64,000 nt of DNA from Klebsiella huaxiensis (GCF_003261575.2 NZ_CP036175.1:2170001-2234000); one strand, 5' to 3'; positions 1 to 9,034 are shown, counted from the first letter of the stretch. The notes: a model not told the origin generated them from the sequence alone. Numbers and translations are program-made.

Positions 1-782
1 ACCAGTTGCGGCGATGCCGGAACCACCATCACGGTGTAGTTGCCCTGTTGAACTGTCTGCGGCGTGACCGCCTGCTCCTGACCATTAACCACCCGGAAAA
101 CGGAAGGCAGGGTTTTCGTGGGGGAAAAACCGATATACGCAAAACGACCGTCATCCCAGGTAAAGTCCGGGGCGATGGCGGCGGAACCGGCGGCCACTCG
201 TTTGCTGTAACGCCAGTTCCGCAGCGAGGCCGGTTGCCGGAATGCTGCCGCTATCCGCTGCCGGTCCAGTGCTTCCTGCTGTCGTTGCTGGCGGGTGGCG
301 CTGGCGGCAGCGGATTTATTCCGCTGCTCATCAGGATAGTGGTAGCGGATAACAAAGGCCTGAGCGGGTGAGTCGCGGTCCAGCACGTTCAGTTCCAGGC
401 TGTAATCGCGCTTCGAAGTCACCACGAACAGGTTGGTTTTCCAGTCTTTCTCTGTCGGCAGAAACACCTGACTGATGTTGTTGCCGCTGGCGTCCGTGAC
501 CGGCTGGGTAATCGGGTTCGGGCTGACGCCCACCCGGTTGTCGCTTTTCGTCACGGTCCAGCCTCTGGGAAAACCCGCCTGCGCATCGATAACGGTTTCA
601 CCATCGTCAAACACCAGCATGGTGACGTAGCCGGGGCGGGTACGGACGACCGTGGCATTCTGGCTGTTGTACGTGACGTTCTGCATCCGGCTGTCATACG
701 TGCTGCCGCGTGGTGTCGCCGCGCTCCATGCCACGCATGACGCCAGTAACCCCGTGAGGAGCAGAATGTGTTTCAGCATCAT
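1..782 (-). CDS. virB9: VirB9-type T4SS outer-membrane core component (3' end missing)
   Basis: This open frame starts at an ATG that overlaps the virB8 stop codon and stays open to the window edge, about 260 codons. The N terminus is a signal peptide (hydrophobic LLLTGLLASCVAWSA followed by ATPRG). Next come the beta-rich stretches expected for VirB9/TraO, for example TVIDAQAG and the central GNNISQVFLPTEKDW. VirB9 forms the outer-membrane core complex of type IV secretion systems with VirB7 and VirB10 and is periplasmic/outer-membrane located. The ATGA overlap implies translational coupling to virB8. The C terminus that contacts VirB7 is only partly present. Confidence 0.88.
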   Translation of the reverse strand, partial: MMLKHILLLTGLLASCVAWSAATPRGSTYDSRMQNVTYNSQNATVVRTRPGYVTMLVFDDGETVIDAQAGFPRGWTVTKSDNRVGVSPNPITQPVTDASGNNISQVFLPTEKDWKTNLFVVTSKRDYSLELNVLDRDSPAQAFVIRYHYPDEQRNKSAAASATRQQRQQEALDRQRIAAAFRQPASLRNWRYSKRVAAGSAAIAPDFTWDDGRFAYIGFSPTKTLPSVFRVVNGQEQAVTPQTVQQGNYTVMVVPASPQL

Positions 783-1462
783 TCCCCCCTCAGCTCTTTA
801 TCGCGCTGGTAGCTGGTGACGATGAAGCCCAGCGGATTCACTTCACGCTGGCTGTCGGTCAGTTGCTGGTGTGGCACATAGCGGTAAGTGAGACGGATAT
901 TCCAGACATCCGTTTTCACGGAATTATCGGCAATGCGGCGGATCGTGCGTTTAATTCTCAGGGTCGCCAGATTATCCGGCCCGGTGGCGGGCGCATGCAC
1001 ATTGGAAATAATATCGATATAAACGACATATTCCGCCTTGTTAAAAATTACGTCCGGTGCCTGGTCGCCGTTAAACCAGTCCAGATAGTCCCGGTTCACG
1101 CTGTCGCTGTTAAATAACTGTACGTCGTCATAATCACGCTGAAGGAAGAAATAATTGTATCCCTCGCGGAGTCTGACATAGTGTGCTGCCAGTGAGTGCG
1201 CCAGTGCCTTTTCAGAAGAAATATCCCGCTCCTTCACGCGGGTCATATATTCATAACGCCCGGTCTGTTTATCCACCGACCATAACTCAATGTCGGTGGT
1301 TTTCAGCGGCAGCAGAATAATAATGGCCGCAATCGCCATTGCGGCCAGCATCAGCCCGGCAGCAGCCATCCGCCAGGCGGTTTTTCGGGAACGCTCCTCC
1401 TTTTCCAGCAGGATGGATTCAAAAGAGCGGGAAACATTAACAATGTTCTGAATATCAGACAT
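779..1462 (-). CDS. virB8: VirB8-type T4SS inner-membrane assembly protein
   Basis: A 227-aa bitopic protein with a short cytoplasmic N terminus, one membrane segment at about residues 30-52 and a periplasmic NTF2-like domain. This is the usual VirB8 layout and length. VirB8 is an inner-membrane nucleator that contacts VirB9 and VirB10 during assembly of the transfer channel. The conserved C-terminal region with NPLGFIVTSYQ is a good family marker. Its start overlaps the virB7 stop and its stop overlaps the virB9 start, so the three genes are translated as a coupled block. Confidence 0.92.
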   Translation of the reverse strand: MSDIQNIVNVSRSFESILLEKEERSRKTAWRMAAAGLMLAAMAIAAIIILLPLKTTDIELWSVDKQTGRYEYMTRVKERDISSEKALAHSLAAHYVRLREGYNYFFLQRDYDDVQLFNSDSVNRDYLDWFNGDQAPDVIFNKAEYVVYIDIISNVHAPATGPDNLATLRIKRTIRRIADNSVKTDVWNIRLTYRYVPHQQLTDSQREVNPLGFIVTSYQRDKELRGE

Positions 1463-1595
1463 GGTGAGTCAGCTCCTGAATGATTGCGGGGGAATTTACC
1501 GGCTCGGGTTCGCCGGATACCGGCGGAAGGTCGCCCTGATGCCGTGCGCAGCCCGTGAGCACGCACAGCATCAGAAGGAAGATTCTGAATTTCAT
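1455..1595 (-). CDS. virB7: VirB7-type small lipoprotein
   Basis: A 46-aa protein between virB6 and virB8, preceded by AAGGAG six bases before the ATG. It has a lipoprotein signal peptide with lipobox LTGC (Cys16), then a short proline-rich tail. Position, size and lipobox match VirB7, the small lipoprotein that anchors VirB9 in the outer membrane. Its stop lies eight bases inside virB8, in another frame. Sequence identity alone would not name so short a protein; the call rests on context plus the lipobox. Confidence 0.8.
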   Translation of the reverse strand: MKFRIFLLMLCVLTGCARHQGDLPPVSGEPEPVNSPAIIQELTHHV

Positions 1596-1684
1596 GGAAA
1601 CTCCTTATTACAGGGATGCAGGAATGCCGCACCGGTGGCGCAGGCCACGGCGTGACGGGGAAAGGAAATTAACGGTCGGAAGGA

Positions 1685-2716
1685 TTAACGGTGACGCTGC
1701 CGGTTCAGGCGTTTCATGCTTTCGATGGCGGAGGCGCGTTTCTGCCAGGCGTTCACGGTTTTACCCGCGCCTGCGCTGATGAGCCTGCCAGCCACCGTGG
1801 CGGCGGCCATGCCACCTCTGGCGGCCATCCGGGCACCGCCTTTTATACCGGGTCCGGCGAGATCGGCGGATTTGTTCGCCAGTCCGCCCAGGCCACTCAT
1901 GGCTGCGCCCTGCAGTACCGCTTGTACGGCGGCTCCGCTGAGTGCGCTGGCGAGTTTTGCGGAGAACCAGACCACCACACCCGCCGCTGTCCCGGCCAGC
2001 AGGCACTGCGCCGCCAGCGTCACCATATTGGTTTCTGCGGATGTTTTTGCTGCGGTATCCAGTATTTTATTCAGGTAATTAATGGCGATACGGATGGATA
2101 AGGCGGAAAACATGATCGTCAGTATTGCCGCGAAAATCGTTTTCAGCCAGTTATCAAACATCGGTTTAAGAAAACCGTACAGCAGGCAGAAAATAAAGAG
2201 CGGCGCGGTGGTCGTCATTAACAGGATGGTGATTTCGGCGAGCAGGTTGGCAAAAGTGGCGGCCATCAGCAGGACAATCGCGCCGCCCCATACCAGCACC
2301 TCGGCAAGGCCGCCATTCAGTTTGACGTAAGTTGAGGTGTCCATATTAAATAACTTTTGCCCCAGCGCCTGTGCCTTTTCCCAGACGGTATCGAGCAGCG
2401 CCCAGATGTTATCATCGCCGCTGATACCGTCTTTGAGTCCCTGGATTGCCGCTACCGCCATATCCAGCCAGCCATCAAGGTTTAACACAAAGGTGGTGAT
2501 AAGCAGCATTCGCCCCACATCCCAGACGACATCTTCAACCGGGGTCCGGAGTTTGCCAGCCAGCGTCTGATAACCGCGATAGAGTATAAATAAGGTAAAA
2601 GAGCTGACAATGATGACGCTGATCATTGTGCCGTAAGTGGAAGACTGGCCTTCCAGTACGGCATTCAGTCCATCCATGATGTTTTTGTCCATACCAACAA
2701 AAATACCACCGGACAT
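1685..2716 (-). CDS. virB6: VirB6-type polytopic T4SS membrane channel protein
   Basis: A 343-aa protein with several strong membrane segments (around residues 30-50, 65-85, 140-165, 165-190, 195-215, 235-255) and an Ala/Gly-rich, basic cytoplasmic tail. This fits TrbL/VirB6, which forms part of the inner-membrane translocation path for DNA. The chosen ATG has a GAGG ribosome site and lies 71 bp downstream of the Eex-like lipoprotein gene. A 90-bp gap separates its end from virB7, longer than the other gaps in the operon. Confidence 0.9.
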   Translation of the reverse strand: MSGGIFVGMDKNIMDGLNAVLEGQSSTYGTMISVIIVSSFTLFILYRGYQTLAGKLRTPVEDVVWDVGRMLLITTFVLNLDGWLDMAVAAIQGLKDGISGDDNIWALLDTVWEKAQALGQKLFNMDTSTYVKLNGGLAEVLVWGGAIVLLMAATFANLLAEITILLMTTTAPLFIFCLLYGFLKPMFDNWLKTIFAAILTIMFSALSIRIAINYLNKILDTAAKTSAETNMVTLAAQCLLAGTAAGVVVWFSAKLASALSGAAVQAVLQGAAMSGLGGLANKSADLAGPGIKGGARMAARGGMAAATVAGRLISAGAGKTVNAWQKRASAIESMKRLNRQRHR

Positions 2717-2787
2717 GGTGCCTCACCTGATATATAAAGAAAGGAAATAAAAAACAGGGAGAATTCCCTGTTTTGCTGGAGGAAAAA

Positions 2788-3063
2788 TTACTGTGTCACA
2801 GCATTTCGTTTTTCAGCTTCCTGCTGAAATATCGCCTCAAATTTCTCCTTAACCCCGGGCTGGCCTTCCTGTGCAAACATAAGTGCTGCCCGGTGGGCAA
2901 ATTCGCAGTTATCGCTTGCCTCGCCATCCTTCAGGCATTGCGTATAAACCGCATAAGTTTCGTCAGGATGCTGTTTATACCAGGCTTCGGATTTGGTTTC
3001 CTTGCAGCCGGAGAGCACGATAACGCCTGAGAGTGTGCATAAGGTGAATAAGGATCTGAGCAC
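2788..3063 (-). CDS. Eex-like small lipoprotein (probable entry exclusion)
   Basis: A 91-aa protein starting at GTG with a strong AAGGAGG site. The N terminus is a lipoprotein signal with lipobox LSGC (Cys20), and the mature part contains KETKSEAWYKQHPDE and a Cys pair in YTQCLKDGEASDNCEFA. EexN-type lipoproteins in exactly this place, between virB5 and virB6, are known from IncX/PilX and related VirB systems, where they block uptake of the same element by a cell that already carries it. The role here is inferred from position and motif style. Confidence 0.72.
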   Translation of the reverse strand: MLRSLFTLCTLSGVIVLSGCKETKSEAWYKQHPDETYAVYTQCLKDGEASDNCEFAHRAALMFAQEGQPGVKEKFEAIFQQEAEKRNAVTQ

Positions 3064-3074
3064 GGATAACCTCC

Positions 3075-3803
3075 TTATAAATTATTAAGGTCAGCAACAG
3101 GTGCCGTCAGCTGCTGCTGTTCAAAGGCTTTCTGTCTTTGCTGTTCCAGCAATGTCGTTCGCTGTTCAGCCTGTCTGACAGACATCTCCCACTGATTCGT
3201 CAGCGCATTTAACTGTACGCTTTTCGCCGCGATGGCGTTAGCCAGATCCTGAGACTCTTTCGAGTCCTGCGCATTCGATATACGGTCAGATAAGTCTGAT
3301 ATATCGCTGAGTGTGCTGTTGATCCTGTTTTCAATGTCAGTGGTATTCTCAATCGCCATTGCCTGATTGAGGATCATCTGTTTGCAACTGTCGGCCAGAG
3401 ACTGAGATTTTATTCCTTCCTGTTCCGGGCTGCATACGCTGAACGATTTGTATTTACTGTAAAGGTTTTGCAGTTCAGAAGAATATGAACTGTTCTGCGT
3501 GGTCAGCAGATCATCCAGTGAAATACCGCTCTTACGGAGATTATCAATATCGGTTTTCAGGCTTCGGGCATCACTGAGAAAACCCTGAATATCCCGTACG
3601 CCGGTTGCGGTAGCCAGTTGTTTCTTATATGCATCAAGTTCACTTTTATAATGGGTAACCGTATCTTCCCATTGCTGTAGTTTCTGCATCCACTGGTTAA
3701 TGGATACGGTATTCTGCACGGCGTCGAAAACCGGTATTCCGGCGCTGAACGCCTGTGCTGAGAAAAATAACAATAATGCCAGAAGGTGATCCCGGTAACG
3801 CAT
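3075..3803 (-). CDS. virB5: VirB5-type minor pilin
   Basis: The start at 3803 is preferred because GGAGGT lies eight bases upstream and the product then begins with a clean signal peptide (hydrophobic LLALLLFFSAQAFSAG). The longer frame from 3893 would bury the signal peptide and overlap virB4. The mature protein of about 220 residues is largely helical, with Gln/Lys/Glu-rich stretches and a C-terminal coiled coil, as in VirB5/TraC, the pilus-tip adhesin of VirB pili. It follows virB4 with a 22-bp gap. Confidence 0.88.
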   Translation of the reverse strand: MRYRDHLLALLLFFSAQAFSAGIPVFDAVQNTVSINQWMQKLQQWEDTVTHYKSELDAYKKQLATATGVRDIQGFLSDARSLKTDIDNLRKSGISLDDLLTTQNSSYSSELQNLYSKYKSFSVCSPEQEGIKSQSLADSCKQMILNQAMAIENTTDIENRINSTLSDISDLSDRISNAQDSKESQDLANAIAAKSVQLNALTNQWEMSVRQAEQRTTLLEQQRQKAFEQQQLTAPVADLNNL

Positions 3804-3825
3804 TGATATTACCTCCGGTTGGCTT

Positions 3826-6573
3826 TCAGATTGCCCGGTCAAGAAACGTATCTTTCCATTCATCAGGTCGCATACCGTCCTGATAAATGGCATCGAATAT
3901 TTTCAGGTTGTCCTCACTGCCGCTGAGAAGCCGGGTGAATTTACCCAGCCCGGACAGATCCATTTTCGCCATCGCCACAAACGGGCGGGTTTCCCCGGCC
4001 CGCAACGGGGTTTTCAGGATGACCATATAATGCTCGCCCGGATCCAGGTTCCTGACCGTGTCATAAACGCTGTCCGGCACTTTCATTTTCTCTACGTAAT
4101 CCGCATGGCTGGCTTTCGGATTAGCGAGGAAAATCTGGGTACCGCACTGCTCAATAATCGCCGGGGCGATGGGGTGTTTGACGATTTCATCCGGTGACTG
4201 TGTTGCCGGAACGAAGATACCGTTCAGCTTGCGGATGACTTTCAGCATATTGAGCGAGAAGCGGGAAAATTCGACATCGGCCAGCCAGCGCCAGAACTCA
4301 TCCATAAACATCACCAGGCGGCGACCGTCCAGAAGACTGGTCACACGGTACAGCAGGTAAAAGGTGATGGGGCCGCGAATATCGTCATCATCCAGAAATT
4401 CGGTGCCGTCGATACCAAAGTTATCGACATCGCTGATGGTGAATGTATCGGCCTCGTTATCAAACACCCAGCCGAACTCGCCCCCCTGCGCCCACTGTTT
4501 CAGGCGAATACGCAGCCCGTTGGTGCGGGCGTCTGTGGTCGGCGGCTCCGGCAGCACTTCCAGTAGCCGGGTGATCCCGAACCGGCGGTACTCCGGCGGA
4601 TAGTCCAGCATGATGGTGTCAATGGCGGCACTGATCCGCTCCTCATCGCGCGGATCGAGCGGCTTACCGTTGCGGCGGCACAGCATCCGTACAAGCCGTT
4701 TGATAAAACTGATGTTCCGGCGGGTTGGCTCCAGCGCAAACGGGTTGAAGCCGGTGGGCTCGCCGGTACGGATACGGAAATAACGCCCGCCCGCCTGGCG
4801 GATCGCCATCTCCGCCGCCCGGTCCTTATCGAAATACACCGTGGTCAGCCGTTTGAGGGTGGCAGAAGGCGCAAACGTCGCCGGGTTACGGTACTTCTGC
4901 ATCAGTTGCTGCATGACGGTCATCAGCAGGGTTTTACCGGAGCCGGTTTTCCCGATAATCGCCGTATTCCCCGGCGTTTTCTCTCCGGTGTCATCCCGCC
5001 CGGCCTGGCTGTCATGCAGGTTGAGGTAATATCCGCCACCGCCGGGAGATGTAAGGAGGGCGATGGCTTCCCCCCACGGATTACCGCTGCGTTTGTGAGG
5101 ATGGAAGTTATGCAGGCAGGCCATATCGGCAAAATTCTGGCTGCTGACGGCCACCAGTCGGGGACGCAGCGTATAGACGCCCGGCAGTTGTGCCAGATAT
5201 GCGGCGGGCAGTGACAGGGTGGAGAGCGTCGTCATAATACCCAGATCGGCGAAGGGCTGGGCCAGAACGTTGGTGTCCTTCACCACCTGTCCGGCACTGT
5301 CTGAGGAGATCAGCAGGGAAAAGTGGAATTTACCGCACGACACATGTCCGGACTGGAGCAGGTCGCGCAGGACAATCAGCTCTTCGCGCTGGGAAGTCGC
5401 GTCGTCGTCCGTGGAGTTAAGCCGTTTTTCCGCCAGCCGGATATGATTCTGCGCCTCATCCCGTGCCATACAGGTAAAGGACTGCGTCAGAACATACTCG
5501 CTTTCGGCGTACAACAGTGCGTCCAGCATACCGGTATGGGTTTCCGGGGAATAATCCTTAATCTCCATGCTGCGGAAGAAGCGGGAACCGCTGACCGTCT
5601 GGCATTCACCGGTGTCGGTGGTGAAAAACACGTCCGGCGTGCTTAATGTTTCATAAAACGGCGAGCGCGTTACGGCCACTTTCTGCCACTGTCCGGTGAT
5701 CAGGCGGTGGAAGAACGCCAGTTGCGAGGAATACACCCGCCCGTTTTCTTCATATATCCCCAGCGGCGTTGCCGTATAACGGGATAATGAGGATTCCAGT
5801 GCTTCACGGTATTCCAGCATGATTTTGAGTGCGTCATCCAGTGCTGCCTGGTCTTTACCGTGCGACTGCGCTTTCATGGTTTTCTTCTCAATCTGAGAGA
5901 ACGGCGCGTAGCAGACGGTGAAAAACAGCCGGTGCCGCCAGAACGGTTTTTCTTTTACCGACTCGTAATACCGACGTGTTACCTCATCGGAAAAGGGAAT
6001 ACCCGAACAGGCTTCAAAAGCATCATGGTATTTTTCACGGAGCCGGTGAATATAGAATGTTACCGGCAGACCCTCATACGAACGAATAACGTTATTCAGG
6101 TGCGTAGCCATCAGGGTCAGGTGATGTTCGTCTTCACATTCAAAGACGGTACCGCCCAGCTCCCAGGTGGCAACAAAATCACGGTGACGGTTTCTGATGA
6201 CGTAAGGGTGCATATGGGAGGAATACGGAATATATTTATCCAGCGTAATACGCTCGTTTAATTTCATTTTCTGAATAAACTCCGAGACATCAATATTATC
6301 GTACTGATTCGCCAGAAGGGCATTCGCGCCAAAATGGATATTGGTGAAAATTCGTCCACGGGTTTTAAACGCCAGCCAGAGCAGACTGAAATAATGAATG
6401 TCCTTTCGGGTTTTATTTTTCATTTCCGCCCAGGCCGGGATCAGCAGAAGCGCCAGGTAATAGCTGACATAGACCGCCAGCAGGACGATGGCCCCGCTGA
6501 CGAGAACGAACGGCACCAGAGGAATACCCATAATGGCGGCAGGCCGCGTAAGTGCTTTATTCAGCGTAGCCAT
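3826..6573 (-). CDS. virB4: VirB3-VirB4 fusion, T4SS ATPase
   Basis: A 915-aa protein. Residues 1 to about 80 look like VirB3: a short basic N terminus and a hairpin of membrane segments around residues 18-47. The rest is a VirB4/CagE ATPase with Walker A GKTGSGKT at 541-548 and Walker B RRLVMFMDEF at 751-760. VirB4 energises pilus assembly and substrate transfer at the inner membrane. Fusion of VirB3 to VirB4 is known in several VirB systems, so this is not a reading artefact; no separate virB3 lies between virB2 and this gene. The spacing to virB2 is 11 bp. Confidence 0.93.
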   Translation of the reverse strand: MATLNKALTRPAAIMGIPLVPFVLVSGAIVLLAVYVSYYLALLLIPAWAEMKNKTRKDIHYFSLLWLAFKTRGRIFTNIHFGANALLANQYDNIDVSEFIQKMKLNERITLDKYIPYSSHMHPYVIRNRHRDFVATWELGGTVFECEDEHHLTLMATHLNNVIRSYEGLPVTFYIHRLREKYHDAFEACSGIPFSDEVTRRYYESVKEKPFWRHRLFFTVCYAPFSQIEKKTMKAQSHGKDQAALDDALKIMLEYREALESSLSRYTATPLGIYEENGRVYSSQLAFFHRLITGQWQKVAVTRSPFYETLSTPDVFFTTDTGECQTVSGSRFFRSMEIKDYSPETHTGMLDALLYAESEYVLTQSFTCMARDEAQNHIRLAEKRLNSTDDDATSQREELIVLRDLLQSGHVSCGKFHFSLLISSDSAGQVVKDTNVLAQPFADLGIMTTLSTLSLPAAYLAQLPGVYTLRPRLVAVSSQNFADMACLHNFHPHKRSGNPWGEAIALLTSPGGGGYYLNLHDSQAGRDDTGEKTPGNTAIIGKTGSGKTLLMTVMQQLMQKYRNPATFAPSATLKRLTTVYFDKDRAAEMAIRQAGGRYFRIRTGEPTGFNPFALEPTRRNISFIKRLVRMLCRRNGKPLDPRDEERISAAIDTIMLDYPPEYRRFGITRLLEVLPEPPTTDARTNGLRIRLKQWAQGGEFGWVFDNEADTFTISDVDNFGIDGTEFLDDDDIRGPITFYLLYRVTSLLDGRRLVMFMDEFWRWLADVEFSRFSLNMLKVIRKLNGIFVPATQSPDEIVKHPIAPAIIEQCGTQIFLANPKASHADYVEKMKVPDSVYDTVRNLDPGEHYMVILKTPLRAGETRPFVAMAKMDLSGLGKFTRLLSGSEDNLKIFDAIYQDGMRPDEWKDTFLDRAI

Positions 6574-6584
6574 CGTTGCCTCTC

Positions 6585-6863
6585 TTATGACGCCCAGTAG
6601 GCACCGAAGCCGGATGCGCCGACAATCAGGATCGCGCCGATGATGACGTTACGCATGTCGTGCAGGCTTTTGCCGTCGAACAGCACCTTGTAGCCCACCC
6701 ACATGGTCGCCAGCGTGATGGTGACGGCGGCCAGTCCCAGCAGGCCGGTCGAAGTATTGCTCAGTGTCTCACTGGCCTTGTTAAAACCACTGTCGGCCGC
6801 CAGCGCCGGGGCAGACAGCAGGACGGAAGCAACAGCGGTGTAACGGCGTTTACGCATGATCAT
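6585..6863 (-). CDS. virB2: VirB2-type major pilin
   Basis: A 92-aa protein with a basic start, a signal peptide cut after APALA, and two hydrophobic helices (about residues 38-55 and 72-88) around a short charged loop. This is the TrbC/VirB2 pilin layout. The processed subunit would form the conjugative pilus. The start codon overlaps the virB1 stop (ATGA-type overlap), and virB4 starts 11 bp after its end. Confidence 0.9.
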   Translation of the reverse strand: MIMRKRRYTAVASVLLSAPALAADSGFNKASETLSNTSTGLLGLAAVTITLATMWVGYKVLFDGKSLHDMRNVIIGAILIVGASGFGAYWAS

Positions 6864-7498
6864 TTCTCCTCATCAGGGATAACGGGAACCGCGCCGCGAA
6901 TGACGGCGTCGGGATAGTGCAGACCAGTCAGAACTGGTGCAGCGGCAGGCTCGCCGCGCAGCACAATGGCGGGATAATGAACCGGCGTCGGCTCGTTCCG
7001 GTCAGGGACGCTCTGCCGGTCTTCCCGCGTGGACGGCACGGCATAGCCGATGCGCTGCACGTAGCTGGTCTGGTTAAAGGCGGATTCCGGTCGCTGGCCG
7101 GTTTCAAAGTTGCCGGAGTAGTAACAACTGAGTGCGCGTTTCAGGGTGCCACCGCGCCGGTAACAGTCGGCGAGAATGCGCTCAAATACCGACAGATTGA
7201 TGCAAGGGTTAAGCAGGTCGCTGGCCGTGACGCCGTAATGGCGGAAATTGGTGCTGGTGATTTGCATCAGGCCGACCGAATAGCGTCGCTCCTGTGTCGC
7301 CAGCTGTTTGGTGAGGCGGATCGCCTCCGGCAGGCTCGTGGGGAAATGTGAAATCACGCCCCGGCTGTCTGGCAGGATTTCAGCAATGGCGTAAGGATGA
7401 AAACCAGATTCGACCCGTGCGACATCAAGCGATGTGGACGAGGGAATACTGGCGGCGCACTGCACCGCCAGTGCCAGAAAGGCAGTGGTGGAAAGCAT
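6860..7498 (-). CDS. virB1: VirB1-type lytic transglycosylase
   Basis: A 212-aa exported protein of the SLT/goose-lysozyme fold. The catalytic Glu sits in ARVESGFHP near residue 30, and the fold motifs GLMQIT, a Y-G-V segment and CYYSGNF follow in the expected order. VirB1 enzymes cut peptidoglycan locally so the secretion channel can cross the wall. The C-terminal 60 residues are proline-rich and carry two near-copies of an H-Y-P-A/D-(A/I)-V-(L/I)-R-G motif. It is the first gene of the virB operon, with GAGG before the ATG. Confidence 0.92.
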   Translation of the reverse strand: MLSTTAFLALAVQCAASIPSSTSLDVARVESGFHPYAIAEILPDSRGVISHFPTSLPEAIRLTKQLATQERRYSVGLMQITSTNFRHYGVTASDLLNPCINLSVFERILADCYRRGGTLKRALSCYYSGNFETGQRPESAFNQTSYVQRIGYAVPSTREDRQSVPDRNEPTPVHYPAIVLRGEPAAAPVLTGLHYPDAVIRGAVPVIPDEEK

Positions 7499-7570
7499 GC
7501 TGGCCTCGTAACAGAGAGACAGGCGGCTTATAGAAAAGTACGCCGCCGGTGGAGAAGAAGAGAAAATGGA

Positions 7571-7792
7571 TTAAGCGGCAGCGGCATCCTGCGAAATGTC
7601 ACTTTCTTCTCTCGGTTCGAGCAGCACCAGCCTGCCGGAAACCGCAATACCGGGTATCAGCACGATATTCAGACCGGGCTTGCCGTTATGCGCGAAGGCC
7701 ACGCCAACCTTTGTCCAGTACGTGTTTTTTTCACCCTGTGCATCGGGCTGACTTTCCTGGGTGACAAATACGTGATAAACGGGTTTTCTCAT
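7571..7792 (-). CDS. Small ICE-associated protein upstream of virB1
   Basis: A 73-aa soluble protein starting MRKPVYHVFVTQES with an AGGAAA ribosome site. The ATG at 7792 is preferred over 7834, which adds a hydrophobic lead without a ribosome site. The product is beta-rich (KVGVAFAHNGKPG, then GLNIVLIPGIAVSGRLVLLEP) and acidic at the end. It reads like the short conserved proteins found beside transfer genes in enterobacterial ICEs, but I know no function for it. It ends in Ala-rich sequence 73 bp before virB1 and could be cotranscribed. Confidence 0.65.
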   Translation of the reverse strand: MRKPVYHVFVTQESQPDAQGEKNTYWTKVGVAFAHNGKPGLNIVLIPGIAVSGRLVLLEPREESDISQDAAAA

Positions 7793-8186
7793 GGAATTTC
7801 CTTTGTTCAAAAAACAGTAAATGAAATAAACCAATCACATCCCTGTTCTGCATTCCGGTTTTAACGGGTCAGCGAGAACATTCAGCGGCACCCTGAATTC
7901 TGGTTACGTGACAGCCCGAACCATTCTGTTAAAGAGCAATACCCGGCCTGGGCGAATTAACGTCCATCAGGGCAACCATGCGGTAATGGCGCTTTCAGAT
8001 TCGGATATCTGGCGCGGGATATGAATGAGAAACTCAAAACAAAAAGAAGAGAGAAAAATAAACGGAGCATTTAAGATGCAGCGAGAAAAATGGGGAAGGA
8101 AAAACACGCCAGAGCTGTATTAATATTCACCGGGAATAATAAAGACGTGCAGGGATATAATATCTCCACACGTCTTTGTTACCCTG
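7793..8186. other. Intergenic region before the virB-side genes
   Basis: About 390 bp with no convincing gene on either strand. It holds the terminator-like hairpin listed at 8141-8177 and presumably the promoter of the small gene and virB operon, though no clear -35/-10 pair stands out. Confidence 0.5.
8141..8177 (-). terminator. Terminator-like hairpin after the TraR-like gene
   Basis: AAAGACGTG and CACGTCTTT form a perfect 9-bp stem. On the minus strand it lies ten bases after the TraR-like stop and is followed by TTTATTATT. The loop is long (19 nt) and partly self-complementary. Confidence 0.5.
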
Positions 8187-8396
8187 TCAGCGGTTGAGGC
8201 GTTCAAGTTTTTCCTGACATTCCGTACAGGTGGTTACACCCTGCAGTGCTTGCCGTCGCTTTTCTGGAATGGGTTTACCACATAAACGACAGTGGAATAA
8301 TGATGGCGCTGGCCCTGGTTTGAAACGACTCTGTTCAATCATCTCATCCAGTCGCTGTTCATTAAATTCCTGATCGCGGTCGATCTCATCCGGCAT
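8187..8396 (-). CDS. TraR/DksA-family C4 zinc finger protein
   Basis: A 69-aa protein from the ATG at 8396, chosen because AGGAGG sits seven to eight bases upstream. The C terminus carries a C4 zinc finger (CRLCG, then CTECQ) of the DksA/TraR type, and the N terminus is acidic and helical. TraR-like proteins bind RNA polymerase through the secondary channel and adjust promoters during conjugation or phage growth. It overlaps the preceding DUF2857-type gene by 11 bp, so the two are probably coupled. Length is close to TraR (73 aa). Confidence 0.82.
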   Translation of the reverse strand: MPDEIDRDQEFNEQRLDEMIEQSRFKPGPAPSLFHCRLCGKPIPEKRRQALQGVTTCTECQEKLERLNR

Positions 8397-8973
8397 GTGA
8401 CGTCCTCCTGTCAGCGGCAACTCCCTTTTGACAAAGCGTGATACGCCTCCATACCATGGTGAGTGACAGCCCCTGGAATCTTGGTAGTAGGACTTCAGTT
8501 ACCAGCATCATGGCTATCAGCGCGTTGGGGGATTCAAGGTTTTCCACCCGGCACTTCTGCCATTGCAGCCAGATAGCCGCATCCGTCTCTTCATCCGGTT
8601 CAGGCGTTCGGCCATACGGCACGCTTACACCCAGCAACCGTCGGCGAAGGCAGACTTCATTTGATGTCAGGCCAAAATAGTGGTTGAGCAACGAGATAGA
8701 GCCACCCAGGCGGATAGCACGGTTAATCTCCTGTTGATGGTGGTATTCCTGGCGGGCCTGCGCCAGTAAATGATGCAGAACATCATGGCGGACACTGACC
8801 GAAACAAAGGGAGCTGCCGCCCGGCTGACCGTAAACAGCTCATCGAGTGATAACTGATTAAGAGCATTCATTTCGTCGAAAGTAAATCCGAGGGATTCAC
8901 AGTGACGAATATTGCCTTCTTTCAGAGCGTGCAATGCATCAGTTAAGATGGTGTAATTAATTAATGGAATCAT
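8386..8973 (-). CDS. DUF2857-type ICE protein
   Basis: A 195-aa protein with a GGAG site before the ATG. It reads as a helical soluble protein with segments such as LTSNEVCLRRRLLGV that look like a DNA-binding helix pair. The sequence fits the DUF2857 proteins that recur in ICE and pathogenicity-island backbones near TraR-like genes; some workers compare them with FlhC. The family name is from memory and no function is established. It is placed between the AlpA regulator and the TraR-like gene on the same strand. Confidence 0.68.
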   Translation of the reverse strand: MIPLINYTILTDALHALKEGNIRHCESLGFTFDEMNALNQLSLDELFTVSRAAAPFVSVSVRHDVLHHLLAQARQEYHHQQEINRAIRLGGSISLLNHYFGLTSNEVCLRRRLLGVSVPYGRTPEPDEETDAAIWLQWQKCRVENLESPNALIAMMLVTEVLLPRFQGLSLTMVWRRITLCQKGVAADRRTSHAG

Positions 8974-9034
8974 TCTGTTATCTCCTCAATCTATATGGAA
9001 AAGTTGAGCAAATAAACGGACATTTTTAACTGAT

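Noticed and set aside
4364..5646. Plus-strand open frames inside the virB4 region
   Set aside because: Antisense shadows of a GC-rich gene; no ribosome sites or family patterns.
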